54,769 nt of DNA from Bacteroidia bacterium (GCA_009929375.1 SAAO01000030.1:1-54769), one strand, 5' to 3'; counted from the stretch's first letter, positions 18,986 to 28,585 are shown. The notes: generated by a model not told the origin, from the letters alone. A program made the numbers and translations.

Positions 18986-19987
18986 TCACTTTTCGGTGCA
19001 ATTGCGACACATTTCAAACTGCTTCCGGTTAGTGTAAACCGCTTTTCTGAAATCTGTCGCTTTTTTATTTTGCCATAAAGTCATAAAATCAGCATCAGTC
19101 ATCGAGCCGTACGCAAATTCACTTCCTTTATCAAAGCAACAGGGCAATACAGAACCTTTTACATTAAGCACAGCACCACTTATCACACGCCGGCAGCGGT
19201 TTCTAACCGGATTTTTTAAGACATAACTACCATCGTCCAGTTTACGGTAACGAGAGTAAGCCGGCAGACTTGTATGCAGCGGATTCGGCTTTTCAAAGTC
19301 GTAAATCTGTGCTGTTTTCAGCGCCAGACCATCAGCCCCGGAAATTTTGGCAAGCCTTTTCACTTCCGGAATCTGGTGTTCATTGGTCCCGAAAACAATA
19401 AACTGCATTTCCACAAAAGGAGTTTGTCTGCCCAGTTTTTTCTTCCATTCCTGCACAAACCTGATCCCATCCAAAGCCCGCTCAAGTTTTCCTCCCCTGC
19501 GGTATTGCTCATACACTTCCTGTGTGGTACCATCCACCGACACAATCAGTTTATCGAGACCGGATTCAACCAGTTTGCGCGCATTTTCCGAATTCAAAAG
19601 CATGCCATTAGTCGATGTGGAAGTATAAATGCCCGATTCGTGAGCATAACGGATATATTCGTGCAGTCGTGGATTTAAAAGTGGCTCACCCTGAAAGTAA
19701 AAAATCACCTGAATCAATGACTTTTTAAGTTCGCTAAGGGTATCAAAAACCACTTGATCCTCAATCAGAGTTCCCTTATTTCTGGCAGCCATTCCGACAG
19801 GACATTGCGGGCATCGAAGCTGACAAAAATCGGCCGGTTCAACCGAAATAAAAACAGGCTTCATAGCTGTAAAAAATTGCCCTTTGCCAAAACAATAATT
19901 AACAAAACTAAGTATCCGATTCAGAATTTTTAGTGGCGTGAGATAGCGTATTGATATCAGGTAGTGCTTTAACTTTGAAAAACTCAT
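18986..19987 (-). CDS. Radical SAM/SPASM-domain protein
   Basis: 333 residues. Cys55, Cys59 and Cys62 (CQLRCPQC) form the radical SAM 4Fe-4S site, followed by the glycine-rich FYFQGEPLL segment and the VSVDGTTQEVYEQYRRGG region typical of SPASM proteins. The C-terminal half has a cysteine set (NRCRRV, VLPCCFDKG, MCRNC) that fits an auxiliary cluster, and ends at the last of these. It resembles unassigned SPASM proteins rather than a known maturase; no peptide substrate or sulfatase gene lies nearby. Its stop codon is 6 bases from the third lyase, in convergent orientation, so it is transcribed separately and its link to the PUL is only positional. Confidence 0.8.
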   Translation of the reverse strand: MSFSKLKHYLISIRYLTPLKILNRILSFVNYCFGKGQFFTAMKPVFISVEPADFCQLRCPQCPVGMAARNKGTLIEDQVVFDTLSELKKSLIQVIFYFQGEPLLNPRLHEYIRYAHESGIYTSTSTNGMLLNSENARKLVESGLDKLIVSVDGTTQEVYEQYRRGGKLERALDGIRFVQEWKKKLGRQTPFVEMQFIVFGTNEHQIPEVKRLAKISGADGLALKTAQIYDFEKPNPLHTSLPAYSRYRKLDDGSYVLKNPVRNRCRRVISGAVLNVKGSVLPCCFDKGSEFAYGSMTDADFMTLWQNKKATDFRKAVYTNRKQFEMCRNCTEK

Positions 19988-20111
19988 ATTTTATAATTAC
20001 AAAATGTAACTTGCTTTCCCACATTGTCAGTGAAAACAAATAAATTAGCGAAATTTTGGAAAAAATGTGAAAAACGAATCACAAAGTAAATCAAATTCAA
20101 TTGAAAGATTG

Positions 20112-20119
20112 TATATTTG
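20112..20119 (+). promoter_or_regulatory. Bacteroidota -7 promoter box
   Basis: TATATTTG matches the TAnnTTTG consensus and lies 56 bases before the lipoprotein start at 20176. No clear -33 element. Confidence 0.55.
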
Positions 20120-20175
20120 TAGCCAAATACACGCTAAATTAAATTAAAATCAATTTATAACAAAAACACAATTTT

Positions 20176-21888
20176 ATGAAGAAGCAATTATTTTTCGCGG
20201 TTTCGCTTGTGCTTGCGTTAGTTTTAAGTTCTTGTAACAAAGACCTTAAACCTCTCGACCCAAGTCTATTTACCTGCACTCCAAATCCCCTCGAACTGAA
20301 GGGTGGTAAAGTTGATGCTACCATTACAGGAACTTTCCCTGTGAAGTATTTCTCAAGAAATGCTACAGTAACAGTAACCCCTGTGTTGAAATTCAACGGT
20401 CAGGAAGTAAAAGGAACTCCCTCGGTTTTCCAGGGCGAAAAAGTAACCGGTAACGATCAGACTATCGCTTACAAAGCCGGTGGTTCATACACCATCAAAA
20501 CTTCTTTCAACTATGTACCTGAAATGGCTAAATCAGAACTTTATCTTGATTTCAGCGTAGCTACAAAGAAAAAAACATACACTTTACCACAGGTAAAAGT
20601 AGCCGATGGTGTGATTGCAACAGCTGCTCTCGCTTCTACAAACTTCGGTACAGGTGCTGCTAACGGTCCGGTTATCGTTGCTGACAAATTCCAGCGCGTA
20701 ATTCAGGAAATGCAGGAAGCTGACATTCTCTTCCTTATCCAGCAATCGCAACTCCGCAACAGCGAAACAAAATCTTCGGATATTGTAGAACTGACTAAAA
20801 AAATCAAAGAAGCTAAAGAAGCTGCCAACAAAGAAGTTTCAGGACTTGAAATTGCAGGTTATGCATCTCCTGATGGAGCTCTTGATATAAACACGAATCT
20901 TGCTGAAAAACGTCAGAAAGTTACTTCTGATTTTATCAACAAAGAAATCAAAAAACTGAAAACTACTGTTACAGTTGATTCTAAATTCACAGCTGAAGAC
21001 TGGGATGGTTTCCAGAAATTAATGGAAAACTCTAACATTCAGGACAAACAGGTTATCCTCCGTGTGCTTTCAATGTACACCGATCCTGAACAACGCGAAC
21101 GTGAAATCAAAAACCTTTCGGTTGCTTTCAAATCAATCGCTGACGAAATTCTTCCACAACTGCGTCGTTCACGTCTTAAACTGACAGTTGACGTAACCGG
21201 AAAATCGGATGCTGAAATCGCTAAACTGGCTAAAGAAGATGCTGCCAAACTTTCTGTAGAAGAACTTCTTTACGCTGCTACTCTGACCAGCGACCTCAAC
21301 GAAAAAGCTGCTCTTTATAACAAAGCAACTGATTTGTATCCTAACGATCTTCGTGGATGGAACAATCTTGGCGTAGTAAAATATCAGCAGGGAAATATCG
21401 ACGATGCTGCACGTTTATTCAACAAAGCACTCGAAGTAGAACCTAAATGTGTAAATGCAAGCTATAACGCAGGTCTTTGCGCTCTTGCAAAAGGCGACCT
21501 TGCCAAAGCTGAAGAATTCTTCGGAAAAGCAGCCGGTACAAAAGGTAACCTGAGCAATGCTCTTGGTACTGTATATATCCTGAAAGGTGACTATGCAAAA
21601 GCTAAAACAGCTTTCGGTTCAACCGCTACCAACAATGCTGCATTGTTGCAGATTCTCGATGGCAACTACAACGGAGCACGCAACACACTTGCTGCTGTAG
21701 CTGAACCAGATGCTCTGACTGCTTACCTTGGCGCTGTCGTAGGTGCACGCACCAACAACCGCGACGCTGTATTCAGCAACCTGAAAACTGCTGTTAGCAA
21801 AGAATCAGCATACAAAGCTAAAGCTGCAAGCGATCTTGAATTTGCTAAATTCTTCACTGATGAAACTTTCATTTCTATCGTGAAATAA
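20176..21888 (+). CDS. Lipoprotein with OmpA-like and TPR regions
   Basis: 570 residues. The signal peptide has lipobox LSSC (acceptor Cys20). A beta-rich N-terminal part (about 25-150) is followed by an OmpA-like region (about 160-335) with GYASPDGALDINTNLAEKR, the usual peptidoglycan-binding-like loop, and then TPR units (about 375-520, for example GWNNLGVVKYQQGNIDDAARLF). The mix suggests an envelope scaffold between outer membrane and cell wall. Codon choice is visibly biased (many GCT, CGT, AAC), suggesting high expression, and the gene has its own promoter box and a strong terminator. I cannot assign a named function; the architecture resembles abundant antigenic lipoproteins known in Bacteroidales. 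Confidence 0.75.
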   Translation: MKKQLFFAVSLVLALVLSSCNKDLKPLDPSLFTCTPNPLELKGGKVDATITGTFPVKYFSRNATVTVTPVLKFNGQEVKGTPSVFQGEKVTGNDQTIAYKAGGSYTIKTSFNYVPEMAKSELYLDFSVATKKKTYTLPQVKVADGVIATAALASTNFGTGAANGPVIVADKFQRVIQEMQEADILFLIQQSQLRNSETKSSDIVELTKKIKEAKEAANKEVSGLEIAGYASPDGALDINTNLAEKRQKVTSDFINKEIKKLKTTVTVDSKFTAEDWDGFQKLMENSNIQDKQVILRVLSMYTDPEQREREIKNLSVAFKSIADEILPQLRRSRLKLTVDVTGKSDAEIAKLAKEDAAKLSVEELLYAATLTSDLNEKAALYNKATDLYPNDLRGWNNLGVVKYQQGNIDDAARLFNKALEVEPKCVNASYNAGLCALAKGDLAKAEEFFGKAAGTKGNLSNALGTVYILKGDYAKAKTAFGSTATNNAALLQILDGNYNGARNTLAAVAEPDALTAYLGAVVGARTNNRDAVFSNLKTAVSKESAYKAKAASDLEFAKFFTDETFISIVK

Positions 21889-21911
21889 TTTTTCAGAAAT
21901 ACATTCTAAAC

Positions 21912-21944
21912 AACCGGAGTTCATTTTTGAGCTCCGGTTTTTTT
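21912..21944 (+). terminator. Rho-independent terminator
   Basis: Stem AACCGGAG/CTCCGGTT, extended by inner pairs, followed by a run of seven T. It lies 24 bases after the lipoprotein stop codon. Confidence 0.9.
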
Positions 21945-22083
21945 ATGCCATAATGACAGCAAAAATTAAATCCACAGCATTTTTCGGACACGGTACGGAA
22001 TTTGTCTGTTATTTGACTCTAAATTTAAAAAACATTAAGTCAGCAGTCATACATATCAGCTTTTAAAGACGGGTAAATAACTG

Positions 22084-22091
22084 TATATTTG
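22084..22091 (+). promoter_or_regulatory. Bacteroidota -7 promoter box for rsfS-ftsH
   Basis: TATATTTG matches TAnnTTTG, 33 bases before the rsfS start. Confidence 0.6.
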
Positions 22092-22124
22092 CATTTAAAA
22101 TAAAAACATCAGAAACATCACAGA

Positions 22125-22484
22125 ATGATCGAAAACGAACAAATAGTTAGTAAAATTGTTGAAGGAATACAGGAAAGAAAAGGAAAAGAGATTGTAGTTG
22201 TAAACCTCACGAAACTAAAAGAAGCTCCCTGCAGCTATTTTGTCATTTGCGAAGGCGACTCAAGCACACATGTGTCTGCAATAGCAAATTCGATATTAGA
22301 ATGGGTACGCGATAAAATAAACGTAAAGCCCTATGCCAGCGACGGCTTCGAGAACTCCGAATGGATAGCAATAGATTACGGACAAATTATTGTACACGTA
22401 TTCCAGCGCCACACAAGAGCTTTTTACGATATCGAACATCTCTGGGCCGATGCCGACCTGAAACGAATCGAAAACATACTTTAA
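22125..22484 (+). CDS. rsfS: Ribosome silencing factor RsfS
   Basis: 119-residue RsfS/YbeB/Iojap-family protein. It binds ribosomal protein uL14 on the 50S subunit and blocks subunit joining under nutrient limitation. Family marks: KGKEIVVVNLTKL, the core APCSYFVICEGDSSTHV, and the C-terminal WIAIDYGQIIVHVFQ with YDIEHLWADA. Length is normal. The gene starts shortly after a promoter box and is followed by ftsH with a 29-base gap, an order seen in other Bacteroidota, so the two are likely cotranscribed. Confidence 0.95.
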   Translation: MIENEQIVSKIVEGIQERKGKEIVVVNLTKLKEAPCSYFVICEGDSSTHVSAIANSILEWVRDKINVKPYASDGFENSEWIAIDYGQIIVHVFQRHTRAFYDIEHLWADADLKRIENIL

Positions 22485-22513
22485 ACAAAGAAAACAAGCC
22501 ATTCAATTTAAAA

Positions 22514-24553
22514 ATGGAAAACAAAAAACCTGACAACACCGGCAAACCTGCTGGAAAAAGTCCAAAGTTCAACATCTCGTGGATTTACGGTTTAATTATA
22601 GCCGTACTCATTGGATCGTATTTTTTCAACGATAATACACCTGTGAAAGAGGTGCCTTATTCAACTTTTGAAGAATATGTAAAAGGAGGAATAGTTGAAC
22701 GAATAAGCGTATATTCAGCTAAAAACTACCTCGAAGCACGGGTAGACAGCAATTCAATAAAAAAGGTCTTCGGATCAAAGGCTGATGTTTACAAAAAAGA
22801 ACGTAAAATCAGTGTACAGATTCCTTCGGTTGACGAATTTTCAAAATTCATCAACAAAGCAAAGGAGGACAATCTTTACAAGGGAATTGTGGATTACAAA
22901 ATAAACCGTGATTACCTCGAAATGTTCCTTTACAGCATATTGCCATTCCTGCTGCTGATTCTGTTCTTTGTGTTTATGAACAGAAGAATGTCAGGACAAA
23001 TGGGAGGCGGCGGAGGCGGCATTTTCAATGTCGGAAAATCGAAAGCACAGCTTTTTGACAAAGGAAACACCGTCAACAAAGTTACATTCAAAGATGTGGC
23101 CGGACTTGCTGGCGCCAAACAGGAAATTGAAGAAATTGTAGCCTTCCTCAAAAATCCGACAAAATACACCGAACTTGGAGGTAAAATTCCAAAAGGCGCA
23201 TTGCTTGTAGGCCCTCCGGGAACAGGTAAAACTCTTCTTGCCAAGGCTGTAGCCGGTGAAGCAGATGTACCTTTCTTCTCCATGTCGGGTTCCGACTTTG
23301 TGGAAATGTTTGTGGGTGTGGGAGCTTCGCGTGTGCGTGACCTTTTCCGTCAGGCAAAAGAAAAAGCACCCTGTATCATTTTTATCGATGAGATTGATGC
23401 TGTAGGTCGTGCCCGTGGTAAAAATCCAAACATGGGAAGCAACGATGAACGCGAAAATACGCTCAACCAATTGCTGACCGAAATGGACGGCTTTGGTTCC
23501 AACAGCGGTGTGATTATCCTGGCGGCCACCAATCGTGCCGACATTCTCGACAAAGCTCTGCTTCGTGCCGGACGTTTCGACCGTCAGATTCATGTGGATT
23601 TGCCGGATGTGCACGAACGTAAACAAATTTTCAATGTGCATTTACGCCCGATCAAGATAAACGAAACTGTGGACGTAAACTTCCTTGCCAAACAAACTCC
23701 GGGTTTTTCGGGTGCCGATATTGCCAACGTATGTAATGAAGCTGCCCTGATAGCTGCCCGCAAAAACAAATCGTTTGTGGAAAAACAGGATTTTCTGGAT
23801 GCTGTTGACCGTATTATCGGCGGACTCGAAAAGAAAAACAAAATTACCACTGTAGCCGAGAAAAAATCGATTGCATATCACGAAGCAGGCCATGCCACTA
23901 TCAGCTGGATGCTCGAACATGCCAATCCACTGGTGAAGGTAACCATTGTACCGCGTGGAGAAGCACTTGGTGCTGCATGGTATCTGCCCGAAGAACGTCA
24001 GCTTACAAACAAAGATCACCTTCTCGACGAAATGTGCGCTACTCTGGGAGGTCGTGCAGCCGAAGAGGTTTTCCTGAATCAGACTTCCACCGGAGCTATC
24101 AACGACCTTGAACGCGTTACAAAACGCGCTTATGCCATGGTAGCCTACTTCGGTATGAGCGAAAAAATGCCAAACATGAGCTATTATGATTCGTCAGGAA
24201 ATTCCGATTATGGATTTACAAAACCATACAGTGAAAAAACTGCTGAACTTATTGATAGCGAAGCCAAAGGAATTGTGGCAGATGAATATGAAAGAGCTAA
24301 AAAGATTTTGCGCGATAACGCCGAAGGTCACAACAAACTGGCCGAATTGCTGATTGAGCGCGAAGTGATTTTTGCTGAAGATCTCGAAACTATTTTCGGA
24401 AAACGCCCATGGACATCACGTCAGGATGAGCTGATAGCTCAAAATGCGGAGACAGAAGAAAAGACAAATGATCAGGCAACTACAGAAGAAAAAAGCAGTT
24501 CAGAGATCAGTGCTGAAAAATCTGCAGAGAAAAAACGTGAAGTTGAATTCTGA
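22514..24553 (+). CDS. ftsH: ATP-dependent zinc metalloprotease FtsH
   Basis: Membrane-anchored AAA+ protease that extracts and degrades membrane and short-lived cytosolic proteins. The start at 22514 (MENKKPDN) follows an A-rich stretch; an in-frame ORF runs upstream across rsfS but carries no FtsH-like sequence. Layout: first membrane segment about 22-38, periplasmic domain, second membrane segment about 137-155, a glycine-rich linker, Walker A 233-240 (GPPGTGKT), Walker B ending at D292-E293, second region of homology around 340-357 ([20 protein letters not shown]), and zinc site HEAGH 456-460. The last 50 residues are an acidic, low-complexity tail. Length of 679 is normal. Confidence 0.97.
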   Translation: MENKKPDNTGKPAGKSPKFNISWIYGLIIAVLIGSYFFNDNTPVKEVPYSTFEEYVKGGIVERISVYSAKNYLEARVDSNSIKKVFGSKADVYKKERKISVQIPSVDEFSKFINKAKEDNLYKGIVDYKINRDYLEMFLYSILPFLLLILFFVFMNRRMSGQMGGGGGGIFNVGKSKAQLFDKGNTVNKVTFKDVAGLAGAKQEIEEIVAFLKNPTKYTELGGKIPKGALLVGPPGTGKTLLAKAVAGEADVPFFSMSGSDFVEMFVGVGASRVRDLFRQAKEKAPCIIFIDEIDAVGRARGKNPNMGSNDERENTLNQLLTEMDGFGSNSGVIILAATNRADILDKALLRAGRFDRQIHVDLPDVHERKQIFNVHLRPIKINETVDVNFLAKQTPGFSGADIANVCNEAALIAARKNKSFVEKQDFLDAVDRIIGGLEKKNKITTVAEKKSIAYHEAGHATISWMLEHANPLVKVTIVPRGEALGAAWYLPEERQLTNKDHLLDEMCATLGGRAAEEVFLNQTSTGAINDLERVTKRAYAMVAYFGMSEKMPNMSYYDSSGNSDYGFTKPYSEKTAELIDSEAKGIVADEYERAKKILRDNAEGHNKLAELLIEREVIFAEDLETIFGKRPWTSRQDELIAQNAETEEKTNDQATTEEKSSSEISAEKSAEKKREVEF

Positions 24554-24558
24554 CGCTT

Positions 24559-25194
24559 ATGTCTGAAAATTCTAAAAATAAAATACTCAATTCAATTGCA
24601 GCGGTTCGCACACAGCGGGCAGCTGCAATTGCTGTGAATAGCTATCCTGACAGCGAGCTTTATCGCCCCGTAGAGCCAGATGCTGTGAGCTGTTTCAAAA
24701 CTGAACTCGAAAGCATCAGCGGGAGTTGCATACTCTGTAAAAACGAAGAAGATTTTAGTCGGAAAATAAAAGAATTGCTTACTGAAAAGCACATTGAAAA
24801 GCTTTTCTGCCGTGACGGATCGATTGCTGAGTTGCTTTCAAAACACCACATAAGCACAACATCTGACAAAAACGATTTCGAACCCATGGAGGCAGGCATT
24901 ACAGGTTGCGAATTTTTAATTGCACGTACAGGTAGTGTGTTGGTTAGTTCAGCAAGCCTGTCGGGAAGACAAATGCATGCATTTCCGCCTGTACACTTCA
25001 TCATGGCCTATCAATCCCAACTGGTTGATTATCCGGAAAATGCATTAAAAGCCATTCAACAGAAATACGGTACAAAACTCCCATCGGCCATTACCACCAT
25101 TACCGGCCCGAGCCGTACAGCCGACATTGAAAAAACACTTGTACTCGGAGCACACGGCCCAAAAGAGTTGATAGTGCTGTTGATTGAAAGCTGA
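24559..25194 (+). CDS. LUD-domain protein (LutC/YkgG family)
   Basis: 211 residues of the LUD/LutC type, whose better-known members take part in L-lactate oxidation with the iron-sulfur proteins LutA and LutB. Here the gene stands alone behind ftsH (5-base gap) without lutAB. Marks: AGITGCEFLIARTGSVLVSS in the core and the C-terminal ITGPSRTADIEKTLVLGAHGP. The second half, with GPSRTADIE, is strongly family-typical. Position between ftsH and an envelope or lipid-synthesis block is known in other Bacteroidota, but I know of no proven role there. Confidence 0.85.
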   Translation: MSENSKNKILNSIAAVRTQRAAAIAVNSYPDSELYRPVEPDAVSCFKTELESISGSCILCKNEEDFSRKIKELLTEKHIEKLFCRDGSIAELLSKHHISTTSDKNDFEPMEAGITGCEFLIARTGSVLVSSASLSGRQMHAFPPVHFIMAYQSQLVDYPENALKAIQQKYGTKLPSAITTITGPSRTADIEKTLVLGAHGPKELIVLLIES

Positions 25195-25210
25195 ACTTTC
25201 ATTATCTTTG
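25180..25210 (+). promoter_or_regulatory. Bacteroidota promoter (-33 TTG, -7 TATCTTTG)
   Basis: TTG at 25180-25182 and TATCTTTG at 25203-25210, 20 bases apart, overlapping the end of the LUD gene and 74 bases before the OmpA-family start. Suggests that ompA-cdsA can be transcribed apart from ftsH. Confidence 0.65.
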
Positions 25211-25284
25211 TAATGGTTCAGAAAAAACACAAATCATTCTGAATGTCTGAATACTGTAAAAATACAATTTAACACTCAACAGAA

Positions 25285-26181
25285 ATGACAAGAAACGGTT
25301 TTATTATACTTACTGTAGTAGCTACAGGTCTGTTTGTTTCCTGCAAGCCCATATATAAATGCGGTGAACCCAAACCGGAAAAGAAACTTTTTCTCCCCAA
25401 AAATATAATCACTGTCATCAACGAAAGAGATTCGCTCTGCAACACACTTTCGGTACGCGAAGTGGAAATTCTTGATTTAAAAGATGTAGTTGAAACACAG
25501 AAAACGAACATCAGCAAGCTCCAGACAGAGAAATCGGATCTGACGACTCAATACAACGACCTGATGAATGAAAAACTTTCGCAGGCCGAACAAATGAATA
25601 CTGCATTACGACTGAAATCTGAAACCCTGGCCGAAAAAGAAAGACTTTTAAGCGAAAGAGAAATCGTACTTCAGGATTTACAAAGCAAAATTGCACGTCA
25701 GGACTCGGTAACCAGGCGACTCAACGACATTATACGTGGTGCACTTCTTGGTTTTAAATCCGATGAGCTTTCGGTGGAAGTAAAAAACGGCAAAGTGTAC
25801 GTCTCAATGTCCGACAAACTGCTTTTCAAATCAGCCAGTGCAGCCATTGAAACAAAGGGTCAGGAAGCCATAAAAGTACTCGCCGATGTATTGAACAAAA
25901 ACAACGATATCGACATTCTGATCGAAGGACACACCGATAATTTACCCATTCGTACAGCTCAGTATCGCGACAACTGGGATCTGAGTGTAGCGCGCGCCAC
26001 TTCCATTGTGCGTATTTTGGTCGACGAGTATAAAATTGATCCCAAAAGACTTACAGCATCAGGCAAAGGCGAATTCGCCCCACGTGCCAACAACAGCACT
26101 CCCGAAGGACGTGCTGCAAATCGTCGCACAGAGATTATTCTGTCTCCGAAGCTCGACATAATTATGAACTTACTGAAATAA
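25285..26181 (+). CDS. OmpA-family lipoprotein with coiled coil
   Basis: 298 residues. Lipobox FVSC (acceptor Cys20), then a long charged heptad-like stretch (about 50-150, e.g. LSEREIVLQDLQSKIARQD) likely to be coiled coil, then an OmpA/MotB peptidoglycan-binding domain (about 170-298) with LIEGHTDNLPIR, DLSVARATSIVRIL and GRAANRRTEI. It probably tethers the outer membrane to peptidoglycan, spacing set by the coiled coil. cdsA follows after 20 bases. The overall pattern is that of Pal/OmpA-like lipoproteins, but it is longer than Pal, so I do not assign that symbol. Confidence 0.88.
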   Translation: MTRNGFIILTVVATGLFVSCKPIYKCGEPKPEKKLFLPKNIITVINERDSLCNTLSVREVEILDLKDVVETQKTNISKLQTEKSDLTTQYNDLMNEKLSQAEQMNTALRLKSETLAEKERLLSEREIVLQDLQSKIARQDSVTRRLNDIIRGALLGFKSDELSVEVKNGKVYVSMSDKLLFKSASAAIETKGQEAIKVLADVLNKNNDIDILIEGHTDNLPIRTAQYRDNWDLSVARATSIVRILVDEYKIDPKRLTASGKGEFAPRANNSTPEGRAANRRTEIILSPKLDIIMNLLK

Positions 26182-26201
26182 TGTGCTAAACAGGAAATCA
26201 T

Positions 26202-27020
26202 ATGAATAACTTCATCCAACGAACCCTGAGCGGTGCTTTTTTTGTGGCTCTTATTATTGGTTCGATACTGCTGAGTAAGTTTTCTTTCGCGCTGGTCTTC
26301 TCGGTAATAGCAGCATGGGCAGTACAGGAGTTTCACAAACTCACCAATCATCAGTCCGGCGTACAACTAAGTCCGTGGTATGGCATAGTGGGTGCAGTTA
26401 TTTTGTATGTGACCTCCTTTCTTCATGCAGCTGATATTTTACGTTATCCTATCTTTTCATTTTACGGCTTTTATGTTGTTTTGGTTCTGATTTCAGAACT
26501 TTACAAAAAGAAGGAAAACCCTATACAAAACTGGGCTTATTTCGTATTGGGACAGGTTTTCGTAGCCCTTCCGTTTTCACTGCTTAACTTTATTGCCTTT
26601 ATTGATCAGGACATTTACAAACCACTGATTTTACTTGCTGTTTTTGTAACTATCTGGGTGAACGATACCGGTGCTTACCTTTTTGGAATTACATTTGGCA
26701 AACACAGACTATTCGAACGTATCTCACCCAAAAAATCGTGGGAAGGATTCTTTGGTGGTGCGCTGGCGGCTTTAGCTTCCGGTTATGTGTTTTCGCTTTT
26801 TATCCCCGAAATTTCATTGATCCAGTGGTTGATTTTCTCTGAAATAATCGTAATCTTCGGCACATTCGGCGATCTGATTGAATCATTGCTTAAACGCACA
26901 TTACAGGTCAAAGATTCGGGCAACGCCATTCCCGGTCACGGCGGACTTCTCGATCGTTTCGACAGCATGTTACTGGCAGCTCCAGTGATTTTCATCTATC
27001 TGAGCTTCCTTTTTACCTGA
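26202..27020 (+). CDS. cdsA: Phosphatidate cytidylyltransferase
   Basis: Makes CDP-diacylglycerol from phosphatidic acid and CTP, the branch point for phosphatidylethanolamine and phosphatidylglycerol. 272 residues, strongly hydrophobic with about seven to eight membrane segments. The diagnostic C-terminal signature is complete: SPKKSWEGFFGG, then GDLIESLLKRTLQVKDSG and PGHGGLLDRFDS. AGGAAATC precedes the ATG as a possible ribosome binding site. It lies 20 bases after the OmpA-family gene. Confidence 0.95.
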   Translation: MNNFIQRTLSGAFFVALIIGSILLSKFSFALVFSVIAAWAVQEFHKLTNHQSGVQLSPWYGIVGAVILYVTSFLHAADILRYPIFSFYGFYVVLVLISELYKKKENPIQNWAYFVLGQVFVALPFSLLNFIAFIDQDIYKPLILLAVFVTIWVNDTGAYLFGITFGKHRLFERISPKKSWEGFFGGALAALASGYVFSLFIPEISLIQWLIFSEIIVIFGTFGDLIESLLKRTLQVKDSGNAIPGHGGLLDRFDSMLLAAPVIFIYLSFLFT

Positions 27021-27205
27021 TTTTGCTTCCCGTTTTTCAAAACAAATTTATATCCGTCGATTCAACGATGCTGTGTTCCAGCACAATGATTTCCGAAAGA
27101 AATATATCGCGAAAACATTGTCAGTGATTTCAGCGCAGGACCTGTTTATTCTAAAAAAAATGATTATTTTTATAGTCATTAATCGAATAAATAAATTACC
27201 ATATC

Positions 27206-28354
27206 ATGAATACCGAATTTGACGATATACGTTGTTACTACAACAATGAAGTGCATCCTGCATTGACCCGTTTGAGCGAAGAAAAGCAATTTATGAAAGT
27301 GCTGAGCACCATTTATCCGCTTTTACCCAAAGATGTGATTCGCCAGCGTTTACTTTCATTTAAAAGCACTATCGAGTTTCAGAAAGAGCTCATCTATCCG
27401 TTTCTGCAATATATCGAAGCCAATCTTACCAAAGGAATTGAATTGCAGTTACCGGAGAATTTCGATACCACAAAGTCGTATCTCTACATTTCGAACCATC
27501 GTGATATTATTCTCGACTCAGCGCTGTTGTGCGCAAAGTTGATTGAAAAGGGTATGGACACCGTAGAAATTGCTATCGGCGACAACCTGCTCGTTTTCCC
27601 ATGGATTGAGGAGCTTGTGAGAGTAAACAAAAGTTTCATTGTGAAACGTGGTTTAAGTCCTCGTCAGATTCTGGAAAGTTCTAAAAAACTCTCTTCGTAC
27701 ATCAGACTCACTATCAACGAAAAGCAACAATCAATCTGGATTGCACAACGCGAAGGCCGAGCAAAAGACTCAAATGACCGCACTCAGGAAAGTCTGTTGA
27801 AAATGATGAACATGAGTGGGAATGGGTCAATAGCTGAAAATCTTGCAGAGCTCAACATTTGTCCGCTCAGCATATCTTACGAATACGATCCGTGCGATTA
27901 CCTGAAAGCCAGGGAATTTCAACAAAAGCGCGACAATCCTGCACACAAAAAATCGCCACAGGATGATCTGATCAACATGCAAACAGGCGTAATGGGCTTC
28001 AAAGGACGTGTCGTTTATCGTGCAGCCGGAAATATCAGCAGCGATATTCTGAAAATCGGAGCTGAATCAAATGATAAATCGGAAGTTTATCGTCGTACAG
28101 CCGAACTTATCGACAAACATATTCATGCTGATTATGAAATATATAATGTAAATAAGATAGCACATGACCTGTTAACTGGGGAAAACCGGTTTGCAAAAGA
28201 TTATGATTTACTGGAAAAACTTGATTTCGAGAAATATCTTGAAAAGCAGATTATGAAAATTGATCTGAACGACAAAGACGAGAATTTTTTGAGACGGAAA
28301 ATGCTTGAAATGTATGCAAACCCCTTAATCAATCATCTGAAAGCAGCAGAATAA
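27206..28354 (+). CDS. PlsC-like acyltransferase domain protein
   Basis: 382 residues with a glycerolipid acyltransferase domain: NHRDIILD (His98 with acidic residues at 100 and 104) corresponds to the NHxxxxD active site, although the spacing to the second Asp is one longer than usual. SFIVKRGLS and IWIAQREGRAKD match the later substrate-binding motifs (R-G and E-G-R). No membrane segment or signal peptide is evident, so it is probably peripheral. A role in phospholipid synthesis agrees with cdsA upstream, but a 185-base gap with no recognisable element separates them. Acyl acceptor unknown. Confidence 0.8.
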   Translation: MNTEFDDIRCYYNNEVHPALTRLSEEKQFMKVLSTIYPLLPKDVIRQRLLSFKSTIEFQKELIYPFLQYIEANLTKGIELQLPENFDTTKSYLYISNHRDIILDSALLCAKLIEKGMDTVEIAIGDNLLVFPWIEELVRVNKSFIVKRGLSPRQILESSKKLSSYIRLTINEKQQSIWIAQREGRAKDSNDRTQESLLKMMNMSGNGSIAENLAELNICPLSISYEYDPCDYLKAREFQQKRDNPAHKKSPQDDLINMQTGVMGFKGRVVYRAAGNISSDILKIGAESNDKSEVYRRTAELIDKHIHADYEIYNVNKIAHDLLTGENRFAKDYDLLEKLDFEKYLEKQIMKIDLNDKDENFLRRKMLEMYANPLINHLKAAE

Positions 28355-28376
28355 ACAGCTTAGTATAATATCTCAT

Positions 28377-28420
28377 AAAAAAAGCAGCAGGGCGTTCTAC
28401 ATCACGTAGAATGCCCTGCT
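28377..28420 (-). terminator. Strong rho-independent terminator, minus strand
   Basis: A 15-base-pair stem (arms 28386-28400 and 28406-28420, one G-U pair) with a 5-base loop, followed on the minus strand by GC and seven T (A-run at 28377-28383). It ends the small unit at 28454-28593. It may also act on the plus-strand acyltransferase transcript, but no T-run follows on that side. Confidence 0.88.
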
Positions 28421-28453
28421 TAGCATTAAAACCAACAAATATAATGTAGAGAT

Positions 28454-28540
28454 TTATAAACAGCTAATAAGAATAATCAAAACTGAAACTACAGCAATTA
28501 CCTTGAATACTGCAAGTTCTATTTTAATGGCTTGTGGCAT
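28454..28540 (-). CDS. Small ORF, 28-residue hydrophobic peptide (leader-like or microprotein)
   Basis: A 29-codon ORF too short for routine gene calling. The first nine residues are polar and charged (MPQAIKIEL); the rest is almost only Val, Ile, Leu and Ala (FKVIAVVSVLIILISCL). A TATCTTTG promoter box lies 46 bases upstream and a strong terminator starts 33 bases after the stop codon, so the ORF sits in its own compact transcription unit. No gene follows on this strand. The sequence just after the stop (TCTACAT on the minus strand, plus 28444-28450) can pair with ATGTAGA in the 3' half of the terminator (plus 28396-28402), an attenuator-like arrangement. It could be an orphan branched-chain amino acid leader, a one-helix membrane microprotein or a type I toxin-like peptide. 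Translation is unproven. Confidence 0.5.
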   Translation of the reverse strand: MPQAIKIELAVFKVIAVVSVLIILISCL

Positions 28541-28585
28541 AATATTATTTTTTTATAGTTAATGTATTGAAATGATGTTCTGATA

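Noticed and set aside
18986-19987. Sulfatase-maturating enzyme (anSME) for the PUL
   Set aside because: The protein is shorter than anSMEs, its motif surroundings differ, and no sulfatase gene is in the window.
22991-23641. 216-codon open frame on the minus strand opposite ftsH
   Set aside because: Antisense of the AAA domain, low plausibility composition.
28454-28540. Firm call as a type I toxin
   Set aside because: Length and hydrophobicity fit, but no antisense RNA promoter or known toxin motif was seen; the leader-like layout is at least as likely.
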